Origin: Actinoplanes xinjiangensis
GTDB taxonomy: Bacteria; Actinomycetota; Actinomycetes; Mycobacteriales; Micromonosporaceae
DNA: 64,000 bases
NCBI RefSeq assembly: GCF_003148685.1
Contig: NZ_QGGR01000021.1
Location: 62,001 to 126,000, forward strand
Direction: 5' to 3'
Made by a program: the position numbers and the translations under genes. Shown here piece by piece: positions 1-6,114 of this stretch. Each line of letters begins with the position of its first letter. Position 1 is the first letter of the stretch. Below the pieces are notes generated by a model, which was not told the origin of the DNA, ran no database searches, and worked only from the letters and a program-made list of their open reading frames with translations.

Positions 1-238
1 CGTCCGGGCGGACCCAGCCCGCGTCGTCGAGCAGCCGGGCGGCGGCCGGGTCGATGTTGAACCGCCACGGCGAGAACAGCCGCACGTGCCCCCAGTCACG
101 GACCGCCGCGGCGGGACCGTCGCCGGACTCCAGGACGAGGAAGGGCAGACCCCGTTCGCTCAGGTGCGCGGCGGCGGCGAGCCCGACCGGGCCGGCGCCG
201 ATGACCACGACGGGCAGTTCCGGAAAGGTGCTGGTCAT
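1..238 (-). CDS. FAD/NAD(P)-binding oxidoreductase, N-terminal part (cut by window edge)
   Basis: The first 79 residues are visible, starting at the ATG at 236-238. Residues 9-20 hold a Rossmann dinucleotide fold, VVVIGAGPVGLA (GxGxxG), followed by an acidic residue at the end of the second strand (VLES), as in flavin monooxygenases and thioredoxin-reductase-like proteins. The later stretch RLFSPWRFNIDPAAARLL resembles flavoproteins found beside ars genes in actinobacteria (ArsO-like). It is the last gene of a same-strand series (CCG protein, M28 peptidase, ArsR) and has its own 150-base leader with an operator-like site at 256-270. The arsenic link is inferred from context; the substrate cannot be read from this part. 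Confidence 0.75.
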   Translation of the reverse strand, partial: MTSTFPELPVVVIGAGPVGLAAAAHLSERGLPFLVLESGDGPAAAVRDWGHVRLFSPWRFNIDPAAARLLDDAGWVRPD

Positions 239-255
239 GAGACGACCCCTGTCTT

Positions 256-270
256 GATGAATGTCGAAGT
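256..270. promoter_or_regulatory. Candidate ArsR operator, copy 1
   Basis: GATGAATGTCGAAGT closely resembles 2317-2331 (GATGTTTGTCGAAAC) and 2368-2382 (GACGTATGTCGAAAT); the shared pattern is GAYGWWTGTCGAARY. It lies just upstream of the flavin oxidoreductase start, where an ArsR repressor would block transcription. The function is inferred from recurrence and position. Confidence 0.4.
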
Positions 271-387
271 ATCCGTGCGGAATCCGGTCACGCCCGGATG
301 GGAGAAAGGTTCAGGGAGAAAGGTGCGCCACGGCGTTCGCCGGACCGGCGCGACGGCGACCCGGCCCCAGGACCGTGCCGGCGCCGG

Positions 388-717
388 TCACGTGCAGCCC
401 CCGGTCGCCCGCGGTGCCGGCTTGCCCATCACGACGTCGGCGGCGGACGGGAAGCAGGCGATGCAGCGGGTGTTGATCCGGTAGTGGCGGGCGTTGCCGA
501 CCGGTTCCACCAGCACGAACCGCACCTCGGTAAGGATCTTCAAATGCTGGGAGACCGTCGACTGGGCCAGCCCGACTGCGGTGGCGATCTCCCCGACCGG
601 CATCGGGCGGTCCTGGCGAGCCAGGTACTCCACGATCTGCACCCGCGACGGATCGGCGAGCGCCCGGAACCACGACGCGTACTCCTCCGCGATCGCCCGG
701 TCCAGCAGTTCCGCCAT
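388..717 (-). CDS. ArsR/SmtB-family repressor with C-terminal cysteines
   Basis: A 109-residue winged-helix protein of normal ArsR length. The HTH covers about residues 40-75 (VGEIATAVGLAQSTVSQHLK). The usual CxC pair of the arsenic-sensing helix is absent. Instead there are cysteines at 85 and 88 (RCIACF) and at 108 near the C-terminus, so an inducer site of a different geometry is possible. It starts 15 bases after the M28 peptidase stop on the same strand and precedes the flavin oxidoreductase. It probably responds to a thiophilic metal or metalloid; which one cannot be told from sequence. Confidence 0.85.
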   Translation of the reverse strand: MAELLDRAIAEEYASWFRALADPSRVQIVEYLARQDRPMPVGEIATAVGLAQSTVSQHLKILTEVRFVLVEPVGNARHYRINTRCIACFPSAADVVMGKPAPRATGGCT

Positions 718-732
718 CCGCCCGCACGCCCC

Positions 733-2004
733 TCATCGTCGATCGCCGATCAACGATGAAAGGCTAGCCTTTGCGACGGCGGCGAGCCAGGCGGTTGCCA
801 CGATCAGGCGACACAGGGCCACCATGGTGGCGGTCTGGACGCGGTCCGGGGTGTCGGCCGGGCTGTGATAGCCGGCCATCCCCGCGCCGATGCCGACGGC
901 GGCGAGCCCGGCGGCCGCGTACCGGCGGTTGTCGGAGGCCACCGGGCCGGCCACCAGGGGAAGACCGGTGTGGCGGGCGGCCCGGTCCAGGACGGCGAGC
1001 AGCCTGTGGGCGGGCCCGCCGGCTTCGACGGCGGCAGCCGTGTTCAGGTGACCGGCGCCGTCGACGTTGATCACCGCCGGGCGCTCGCCGCCGTCGGTGA
1101 GGCGGCGGGCGTGGTGGGCCGAGCCGAGCGCGCCGGTCTCCTCGGCGTCCAGCAGCGCCACCTGCAACCCGATCCCGTCGGGCAGGGTGCCGGCGAGCAG
1201 GCGGGCGGCTTCACAGACGACCGCGACACCGCTGCCGTTGTCGGCCGCCGCCGGCTGGCGCAGACCGGGATGATCGCCGACACCGTCGTAATGGGCGGTG
1301 AGCAACAGGTCGAGCCCTCCGGCCGCGACCGTCCGGTAGCGGGCGTACAGGTTGGTCCCGGTGACCTTGCTGCGGCGGATCGGCGTGGCCGCCGTCAGCG
1401 TCGTGTCGTGGTCGGCGCGGCGGACGGCATCGGTCATCCGCTGGTGCAGGCCGGTCTCGATCGACAGCACCGGCACCGGCCCCGGGTCCGGCCCGGCGAG
1501 CATCGTGTAGTGCCAGCCGTCGGCGTCCACACCGCGGGCCAGGAGGAGTCCGGCCGCACCGTCGGCATGACCGTAGGCGTCGAACAGGCCCATCCCCGGC
1601 GGGACGAGCAGCCACCGGCCGGCCGGGTCACCGTAACCGGCAGCCCCGAGCGGTGCCCGCAGCGCGTGCGCCCGGTCGGCGGAGGCCAGGTGCACGGCGA
1701 CGTCACGGCCGAACTCCAGCCGCACCACCTGGTGACCGCGCTGCCATGACACGGCGGGCGGCGCGTACACCTGGGGAACCCGGCCGACGGTGAACGTGTC
1801 GCGGGCGACGGTCGCGCCGGTCGTGGCCAGCAGGTCCGCCAGCCACGTGCCGGCGGCGGTGCCGCCGGGGCTGCCGACCCGGCGGCCGGTGAACGTGGTG
1901 CCGGCCAGCATGGTGACCGTGGCGGCCAGCCGCTCCCCCGACGTCTGGTCGAGCAGCACGTCCAGTCCGGCGAGGGTGGTCGATGCGGCCGGTGCGCCGG
2001 TCAT
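733..2004 (-). CDS. M28-family zinc peptidase, no signal peptide
   Basis: 423 residues from the ATG at 2002-2004, which overlaps the stop of the CCG protein (ATGA), so the two are translationally coupled. The M28 metal ligands are all present: H238 and D240 (TAHYDG), D255 (ADNGSG), E288/E289 (DAEETG), D314 (NVDGAG) and H380 (GYHSPADT). This is a complete aminopeptidase or glutaminyl-cyclase-like fold. M28 enzymes of actinomycetes are usually secreted, but this N-terminus (MTGAPAASTTLAGLDVLL) shows no signal peptide, so it probably acts in the cytoplasm. Coupling to a cysteine-rich protein and placement among ArsR genes suggest a role in metal or thiol metabolism or in processing that protein; this is inference. 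Confidence 0.85.
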   Translation of the reverse strand: MTGAPAASTTLAGLDVLLDQTSGERLAATVTMLAGTTFTGRRVGSPGGTAAGTWLADLLATTGATVARDTFTVGRVPQVYAPPAVSWQRGHQVVRLEFGRDVAVHLASADRAHALRAPLGAAGYGDPAGRWLLVPPGMGLFDAYGHADGAAGLLLARGVDADGWHYTMLAGPDPGPVPVLSIETGLHQRMTDAVRRADHDTTLTAATPIRRSKVTGTNLYARYRTVAAGGLDLLLTAHYDGVGDHPGLRQPAAADNGSGVAVVCEAARLLAGTLPDGIGLQVALLDAEETGALGSAHHARRLTDGGERPAVINVDGAGHLNTAAAVEAGGPAHRLLAVLDRAARHTGLPLVAGPVASDNRRYAAAGLAAVGIGAGMAGYHSPADTPDRVQTATMVALCRLIVATAWLAAVAKASLSSLIGDRR

Positions 2005-2252
2005 CCGCAGCACCCTTGTCCGGCGTCGACGGCCTGCCGCTTGGCGGCGGCGCCACAGCAGGAACCGGCCTGCTCGGCTTCGGCGGTCGTCCCGCAACAC
2101 GGGCCGCTCGCCGCGGTGGCCGGTTCGGGCAGGGTGAGGGTGGCCTGGGCGGGGCTGCCGCAGCAGCCGCCGGTGCCGACGGCGGTGAGGGCGGCGGCCG
2201 GGTCGCCGCTGAAGCCGCCCGTGGTGCGGGTCGTGCTGGTGGTCTCGCTCAT
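2001..2252 (-). CDS. Small cysteine-rich protein with four CCG motifs
   Basis: 83 residues with a good ribosome site (AAGGAG) before the ATG at 2252. Eight cysteines fall in four CCG motifs: C30-C31, C52-C53, C65-C66 and C81-C82, the last ending the protein. The linkers are rich in Ala, Thr, Gly and Pro, with no hydrophobic core. I recognise no characterised family. Paired cysteines and the ArsR setting fit a thiolate metal or metalloid sink, or a precursor peptide for the coupled M28 peptidase. It is the first gene after the divergent ArsR promoter region, so it is probably the most strongly induced of the series. Confidence 0.7.
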   Translation of the reverse strand: MSETTSTTRTTGGFSGDPAAALTAVGTGGCCGSPAQATLTLPEPATAASGPCCGTTAEAEQAGSCCGAAAKRQAVDAGQGCCG

Positions 2253-2313
2253 CGTCGCGCTCCTTCGTCGAAGGCGGATGAAGCCCTCGGGACTCGTCTC
2301 GACACCTGTCGAA

Positions 2314-2329
2314 TTCGATGTTTGTCGAA
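2314..2329. promoter_or_regulatory. Candidate ArsR operator, palindromic copy 2
   Basis: TTCGATGTTTGTCGAA is an inverted repeat (TTCGA, six-base spacer, TCGAA) in the divergent promoter region between the CCG protein and the second arsR. It contains the TGTCGAA core found at 256-270 and 2368-2382. Confidence 0.5.
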
Positions 2330-2367
2330 ACCAAGGGTTGCACGCGGTTTAGATGAGTGTCAACCTA

Positions 2368-2382
2368 GACGTATGTCGAAAT
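2368..2382. promoter_or_regulatory. Candidate ArsR operator, copy 3, over the arsR start codon
   Basis: GACGTATGTCGAAAT spans the ATG (2373-2375) of the divergent arsR gene. A repressor bound here would block its own transcript. There is no Shine-Dalgarno sequence ahead of this start, so a leaderless transcript is plausible. Confidence 0.35.
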
Positions 2383-2747
2383 CAGCCGTGTCGCCCGCGC
2401 TCACCGATCTCACCGCGGACACGCCGTGCTGCCCGCCCCTGGCGCAGAGCCGCATCCCGGCGGAGACCGCCACGGTGCTGGCGCCCGCGTTCAAGGCGCT
2501 CGGAGATCCGGTCCGGCTCCAGCTGATGTCGATGATCGCGTCCGCGGCGGGCGGCGAGGTGTGCGTGTGCGATCTGACGCCGGCGTTCGACCTGTCCGGG
2601 CCGACCATCTCGCATCACCTGAAGACGCTGCGCGAAGCGGGCCTGGTCGACGCGGAACGCCGCGGCAGCTGGGTGTACTACCGGGCCCGGCCCGCCATCC
2701 TGCGCCAACTCGCCGGCCTGCTCACCATCGACCCCGCCGCCGTCTGA
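2373..2747 (+). CDS. arsR: ArsR-family repressor with CxC metalloid site
   Basis: 124 residues. The arsenite/antimonite sensing motif of classical ArsR proteins is visible as EVCVCDL (C64, C66) in the third helix. It is followed by the recognition helix (SGPTISHHLKTLREAGLV) and the wing (ERRGSWVYYR). An N-terminal CC pair (C19-C20) could supply a third thiolate, as in some actinobacterial ArsR proteins. It is transcribed away from the CCG/M28/ArsR/flavoprotein series and probably controls both directions through the sites at 2314-2382. The start was chosen because the upstream in-frame extension is Ala/Gly-rich noise. Confidence 0.88.
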   Translation: MSKSAVSPALTDLTADTPCCPPLAQSRIPAETATVLAPAFKALGDPVRLQLMSMIASAAGGEVCVCDLTPAFDLSGPTISHHLKTLREAGLVDAERRGSWVYYRARPAILRQLAGLLTIDPAAV

Positions 2748-2847
2748 AAGGCGACGAGGTCGCCGGGAGCCGGCGGCCGTCCGGGGCGCGAACTCCCCCG
2801 GACGACCCGCAGTCCGCGCGGCCTGCCGCCTCCCGCCGTGCGGTCGC

Positions 2848-4101
2848 TCAGCGCGTCGCCGGACCCGCGGAGGCGGGCGGGACGCGCTCGAACCGCACCC
2901 GGCTCAGCCATCCCGGGTAGTCGCTGAGCACATACAGCTCGCCGTGCACGTCGGCCCCGATCGCGGTCGGCTGCGTGGGGAAGTTGCCGATCGTGGCAGT
3001 CTCGTAGGTGCCGTCACGCTGGGGCCGCACGGCGAACACGCGGGGCGCGCAGTAGTCGCTCGCGACGTAGGTCCCCCGCGCCTCGGGGGTCCGGGACCCC
3101 CGGTACACCACGCCGCCGATCACCGAGCAGCTCTCGGTGAGGAAGTGCTCGTACTCGAAGACCGGATCGACGTAGCGCACGCCCGGCCGGCACTGCTCCG
3201 GGTCGAACACCGGAGTGCCCTCCTTGCAGGACCAGCCGAGGTTCGCCCCGCCCTGCCACGGGCGGATGTGGTTGATCTCCTCGATCAGACCCTGACCGAC
3301 GTCACCGATCCACAGTGAGTTGTCGACCGGGTCGACGGAGAACCGCCACGGATTGCGCAGCCCGTAGAGCCAGATCTCCGGCCGCGCGCCCGGCGTCCGG
3401 ACGAACGGATTCGAGGAGGGTACGCAATAGGGCTTCGCCCCGCAGGCGCGGTTGACGTCGATCCGCACGATCTTGCCGAGCAGGGTGCCGAGGTCCTGAC
3501 CCGCCTTGTACGGGTCGTTCGCGTGGCCGCCGTCGCCGGTGGACCAGTAGAGGTAACCGTCGCGGCCGAACGCGACCTGCCCGCCGTTGTGGTTGCCGTA
3601 CTCGGCGTGCTCCTGGGTGAGCAGTACCTGCAGCCGCTGCGGGGCGCCGATGGGCAGCCGCGCCAGGGTCAGCGCACCGGCCGGCAGGCTCGTGTAGGCG
3701 ACGTAGAGCATCCCGGTCCGTGCGAAGTTCGGCGCGGGCGTGATGCCGAGCAGGCCCCGCTCGTTGTCCGACGAGTCGATGCGGGCGCTCAGGTCGAGCA
3801 CCGGCTCGGCCGCCAGCCCGGTGTCGGGGTGGTAGGCGCGGACGGTGCCGGCCTTCTCCGCGATCAGCATCCGGCCGTCCGGCAGCCCGGTGATCGCGAT
3901 CGGGCGCTGAAGACCGGAGGCCACCTGCTCGGTCGCCACGGTGAGCTCGGTGAGCGGCACCGCCCGGCTGCCGGGTGCACCGGCGGTGGTGCCGGCCGCG
4001 GCGGTGCCGGCCGTCGGCACGGAGGTCAACAGCAGCGCGGACAGGACCAGAACGAGCAGGCCGGCCGGCATGGAGGCCGGGCGACGACGCCGTCGCGACA
4101 T
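2848..4101 (-). CDS. Secreted PQQ-dependent sugar dehydrogenase (soluble aldose dehydrogenase family)
   Basis: 417 residues from the ATG at 4101, which has AAGGAG seven bases upstream. Arg-rich start, a hydrophobic stretch (AGLLVLVLSALLLTS) and an Ala-rich cleavage zone near residue 40 form a Sec signal peptide. The body is a six-bladed propeller of the glucose/sorbosone dehydrogenase and HHIP type: GLQRPIAITGLPDGRMLIAE, NERGLLGITPAPNF, HNGGQVAFGRDGYLYWSTGD and GLRNPWRFSVDP. These are the PQQ and calcium segments of the family. It would oxidise extracellular sugars to lactones; the acceptor is unknown. A CebR-like box lies 34 bases upstream, hinting at cello-oligosaccharide control. Confidence 0.85.
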   Translation of the reverse strand: MSRRRRRPASMPAGLLVLVLSALLLTSVPTAGTAAAGTTAGAPGSRAVPLTELTVATEQVASGLQRPIAITGLPDGRMLIAEKAGTVRAYHPDTGLAAEPVLDLSARIDSSDNERGLLGITPAPNFARTGMLYVAYTSLPAGALTLARLPIGAPQRLQVLLTQEHAEYGNHNGGQVAFGRDGYLYWSTGDGGHANDPYKAGQDLGTLLGKIVRIDVNRACGAKPYCVPSSNPFVRTPGARPEIWLYGLRNPWRFSVDPVDNSLWIGDVGQGLIEEINHIRPWQGGANLGWSCKEGTPVFDPEQCRPGVRYVDPVFEYEHFLTESCSVIGGVVYRGSRTPEARGTYVASDYCAPRVFAVRPQRDGTYETATIGNFPTQPTAIGADVHGELYVLSDYPGWLSRVRFERVPPASAGPATR

Positions 4102-4134
4102 GTTCAGCTCCTTGAGCAGAGGGCGGACGCGATG

Positions 4135-4148
4135 CGGGAGCGCTCCCA
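4135..4148. promoter_or_regulatory. CebR-like LacI-family operator
   Basis: CGGGAGCGCTCCCA contains the perfect palindrome GGGAGCGCTCCC. It differs at one end base from the published Streptomyces CebR box TGGGAGCGCTCCCA. It lies upstream of the secreted sugar dehydrogenase. The match is direct; control by a CebR homologue is inferred because no such gene is in the window. Confidence 0.65.
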
Positions 4149-4310
4149 CGATACATCGAACGTCGGCAATGTTTAACCCATCGGGCTCAGCGCGATCAGG
4201 CGCCGGCGATCGGGCCGGTTCGGGTGGCGACAAGCTGTTTGCGGCACGAGCGGGCACGCGCCGGTCGAATCCCGGTGGAACCGCGGGAGCTATTGGGCGA
4301 TCATCATCCG

Positions 4311-5213
4311 ATGGTGAATCGGACAGCGGCGGTGTCGGCGATGCGGGGTCTCGCATTGGGCGACGCGTTCGGTGAGACGTGGTTCTTCCGTCCCGCCGAG
4401 GTTCTGGAGACGGCACTGGTTGAGCGTTGGGTCAAGGACGGCGAGTGGCTCTGGACCGACGACACCGCCATGGCGCTGTCACTGCTGCAGATCCTGGACC
4501 GGCATGACCGCGTCGATCAGGACGCTCTGGCCGCGGCGTTCGCCGCCGCCTACGCCGCCGACCCGTATCGCTGTTACGGGGCATCCATGCATGACGTCCT
4601 GCTGGCGATCGGCCAGGGCGAGGACTGGGAGGCCGTGACCCGGCGCCAGTTCGACGGGATGGGGTCGTGGGGCAACGGTGCGGCGATGCGGGTGGCTCCG
4701 CTCGGGGCGTGGTTCGCTGACGACCTCGACACGGTGGTGTCCGAGGCGGTCCGGTCGGCGGTAGTCACCCACGCCCATCCCGAGGCCACCGCGGGAGCCG
4801 TGGCGGTCGCGGTAGCGGCGGCGTTGAGCGTGCGGGGCGTCCCGGGCGACGAGTTCATCGCGGCGGTCGTCGATCGCGTGCCGGACAGCGAGGTCGCCTC
4901 GCGGCTGCGTCGCGCCGACCGGATCGCGTCATCGTCCGATCCTCGTCATGTTGCCGGGATGCTCGGCTGCGGCAAGCAGATCTCGGCCGTCGACACGGTG
5001 CCGTACGCGATCTGGTGTGCCGCTGCCCACCTCGACGATCTCACCGAGGCACTGTGGGCGACCGCCCTGGCCGGCGGCGACATCGACACCACCTGCGCCA
5101 TCGTGGGCGGGATCATCGGCGCCCGTACGGGGCTGACCGGCGTACCCGCCGACTGGCTGAGCTCATGCGAGCCGCTACCGGCATGGGTCGACGACATCAG
5201 CGACCAGCCGTAA
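4311..5213 (+). CDS. ADP-ribosylglycohydrolase (DraG/ARH family)
   Basis: 300 residues from the ATG at 4311. Family landmarks are in order: MRGLALGDAFGE at about 10-21, the dimetal Asp pair in WTDDTAMALSLL near residue 50, GNGAAMRVAPLGAWF, HAHPEATAGAVAVAVAAAL and the C-terminal GGDIDTTCAIVGGIIGARTG with the second Asp cluster. Such enzymes remove ADP-ribose from arginine or other targets using two Mg or Mn ions. No ADP-ribosyltransferase is next to it, so the substrate is unknown. An upstream in-frame extension to 4224 lacks family similarity and was not used. Confidence 0.9.
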   Translation: MVNRTAAVSAMRGLALGDAFGETWFFRPAEVLETALVERWVKDGEWLWTDDTAMALSLLQILDRHDRVDQDALAAAFAAAYAADPYRCYGASMHDVLLAIGQGEDWEAVTRRQFDGMGSWGNGAAMRVAPLGAWFADDLDTVVSEAVRSAVVTHAHPEATAGAVAVAVAAALSVRGVPGDEFIAAVVDRVPDSEVASRLRRADRIASSSDPRHVAGMLGCGKQISAVDTVPYAIWCAAAHLDDLTEALWATALAGGDIDTTCAIVGGIIGARTGLTGVPADWLSSCEPLPAWVDDISDQP

Positions 5214-5289
5214 GGGGTGGCGGGCCCTCGGCGCAGTGCCGCGACTCGAGCAGTCACCGGCAGATCCGTGCACTCGGAGGGTCCGCTTT

Positions 5290-5708
5290 CGATCGGACGA
5301 GAAGGGCACCGATCCCCGCCGCTCCGGTTGACCGACAAGCTGAACGGCACGGCGGTGAGCAGGACGCGCGCCCGGGCGGCGTGCGGCACCGGCAGGAATC
5401 CCGGAGCGTGCCGCCGGTACGGCTGGTCCGCACCGTCGAACGCGGCCAGCGCGCCGGGCACCGTGACGTGCCGGTCCGCGCCCAGCAGTGGAATCGCGGC
5501 GCCGAAGAAGTGCAGGGCCTCGCCGTAGCAGCCGGTCCGGCTCAGCAGCACCCGCTGCATCCCGCGGCAGCGGGTCGACCTCACCGATACGTACACCGTC
5601 GAGCGGCCGGCGCCCCAGGATCTGCCTGGCGTCCTGCTGGCCCTTGATGCCGCGGCCGTCGTATTCTCGGGGCGCTCGACCGCGGCGATCTCGGAAGAGC
5701 TCGTTCAT
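5290..5708 (-). pseudogene. Broken hypothetical gene (frameshift)
   Basis: A clean start with AAAGGGG ahead of the ATG at 5706-5708 opens a frame reading MNELFRDRRGRAPREYDGRG, with strong third-position GC bias until about 5596. There the bias moves to a second frame, reading CYGEALHFFGAAIPLLGAD and then RVLLTAVPFSLSVN. Beyond that join the original frame becomes Arg-rich noise. I infer one ancestral gene with a frameshift near 5590-5600. The 3' end is unclear: the second frame runs on into the end of the ADP-ribosylglycohydrolase gene without a stop. No family recognised. Confidence 0.4.
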
Positions 5709-5891
5709 AGTCTTGGTCCCCTTTGCTTCCGTTACCCCGGGCAGCGCACCGAACCGAGGAGGAGACCGGGCCGGGCCTGATACACCGGCAGGCGGTGTCG
5801 ATGCCCCTCGGGATCCGGAAAGAACGTTCACAGTCGACACTCTTCGGCGCGTTGTCAAGCGCGCGAATCGTGAATTCGTTTCAGAACCACC

Positions 5892-5917
5892 AACTTTCGC
5901 ATGTGTCGATGAAAGTT
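5892..5917. promoter_or_regulatory. Inverted repeat in the promoter of the five-domain secreted enzyme
   Basis: AACTTTC and GAAAGTT form perfect 7-base arms around a 12-base centre, 150 bases before the next large gene. This could be an operator for a sugar-responsive repressor. The stretch from 5709 to 5890 shows nothing else I can name. Confidence 0.35.
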
Positions 5918-5967
5918 CCGTTCACGCACCTCGAAGATCTGGACCAGTGCACGAAAGGAGTCCTACG

Positions 5968-6114
5968 GTGACGCGCACCACACCTTCGCGTTACGGGCAT
6001 GTAACGCCGTACCGGGGTTCCACGGATCCACCTCCGTCACCCCGTACGCCTCCATCCCCCGAGGAGAACGGATGCCCATCCGGCCGTACCCGAAAATCCT
6101 CTCCCTGCTCCTGA
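5968..6114 (+). CDS. Possible 48-residue leader ORF overlapping the next gene
   Basis: A GTG at 5968 has AAAGGAG seven bases upstream, a better ribosome site than most here. The frame runs into the following gene, ending 43 bases after its start. It is Pro/Ser/Thr-rich with no recognisable domain. Inside it, 6008-6018 and 6039-6048 form a near-perfect hairpin (one bulge) with an inner ACGGA/TCCGT stem. Translation through it could open the ribosome site of the downstream enzyme. It may be only a chance frame. Confidence 0.3.
   Translation: MTRTTPSRYGHVTPYRGSTDPPPSPRTPPSPEENGCPSGRTRKSSPCS

Noticed and set aside
2004..2343. N-terminal extension of the M28 peptidase to 2343
   Set aside because: This frame is the shadow of the CCG protein, reads as His/Arg-rich noise, and the ATGA start at 2004 fits the family better.
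4236..4285. tRNA-like T-arm (GGTCGAATCCCGG)
   Set aside because: No acceptor stem, D-arm or anticodon arm can be folded around it; likely chance similarity.
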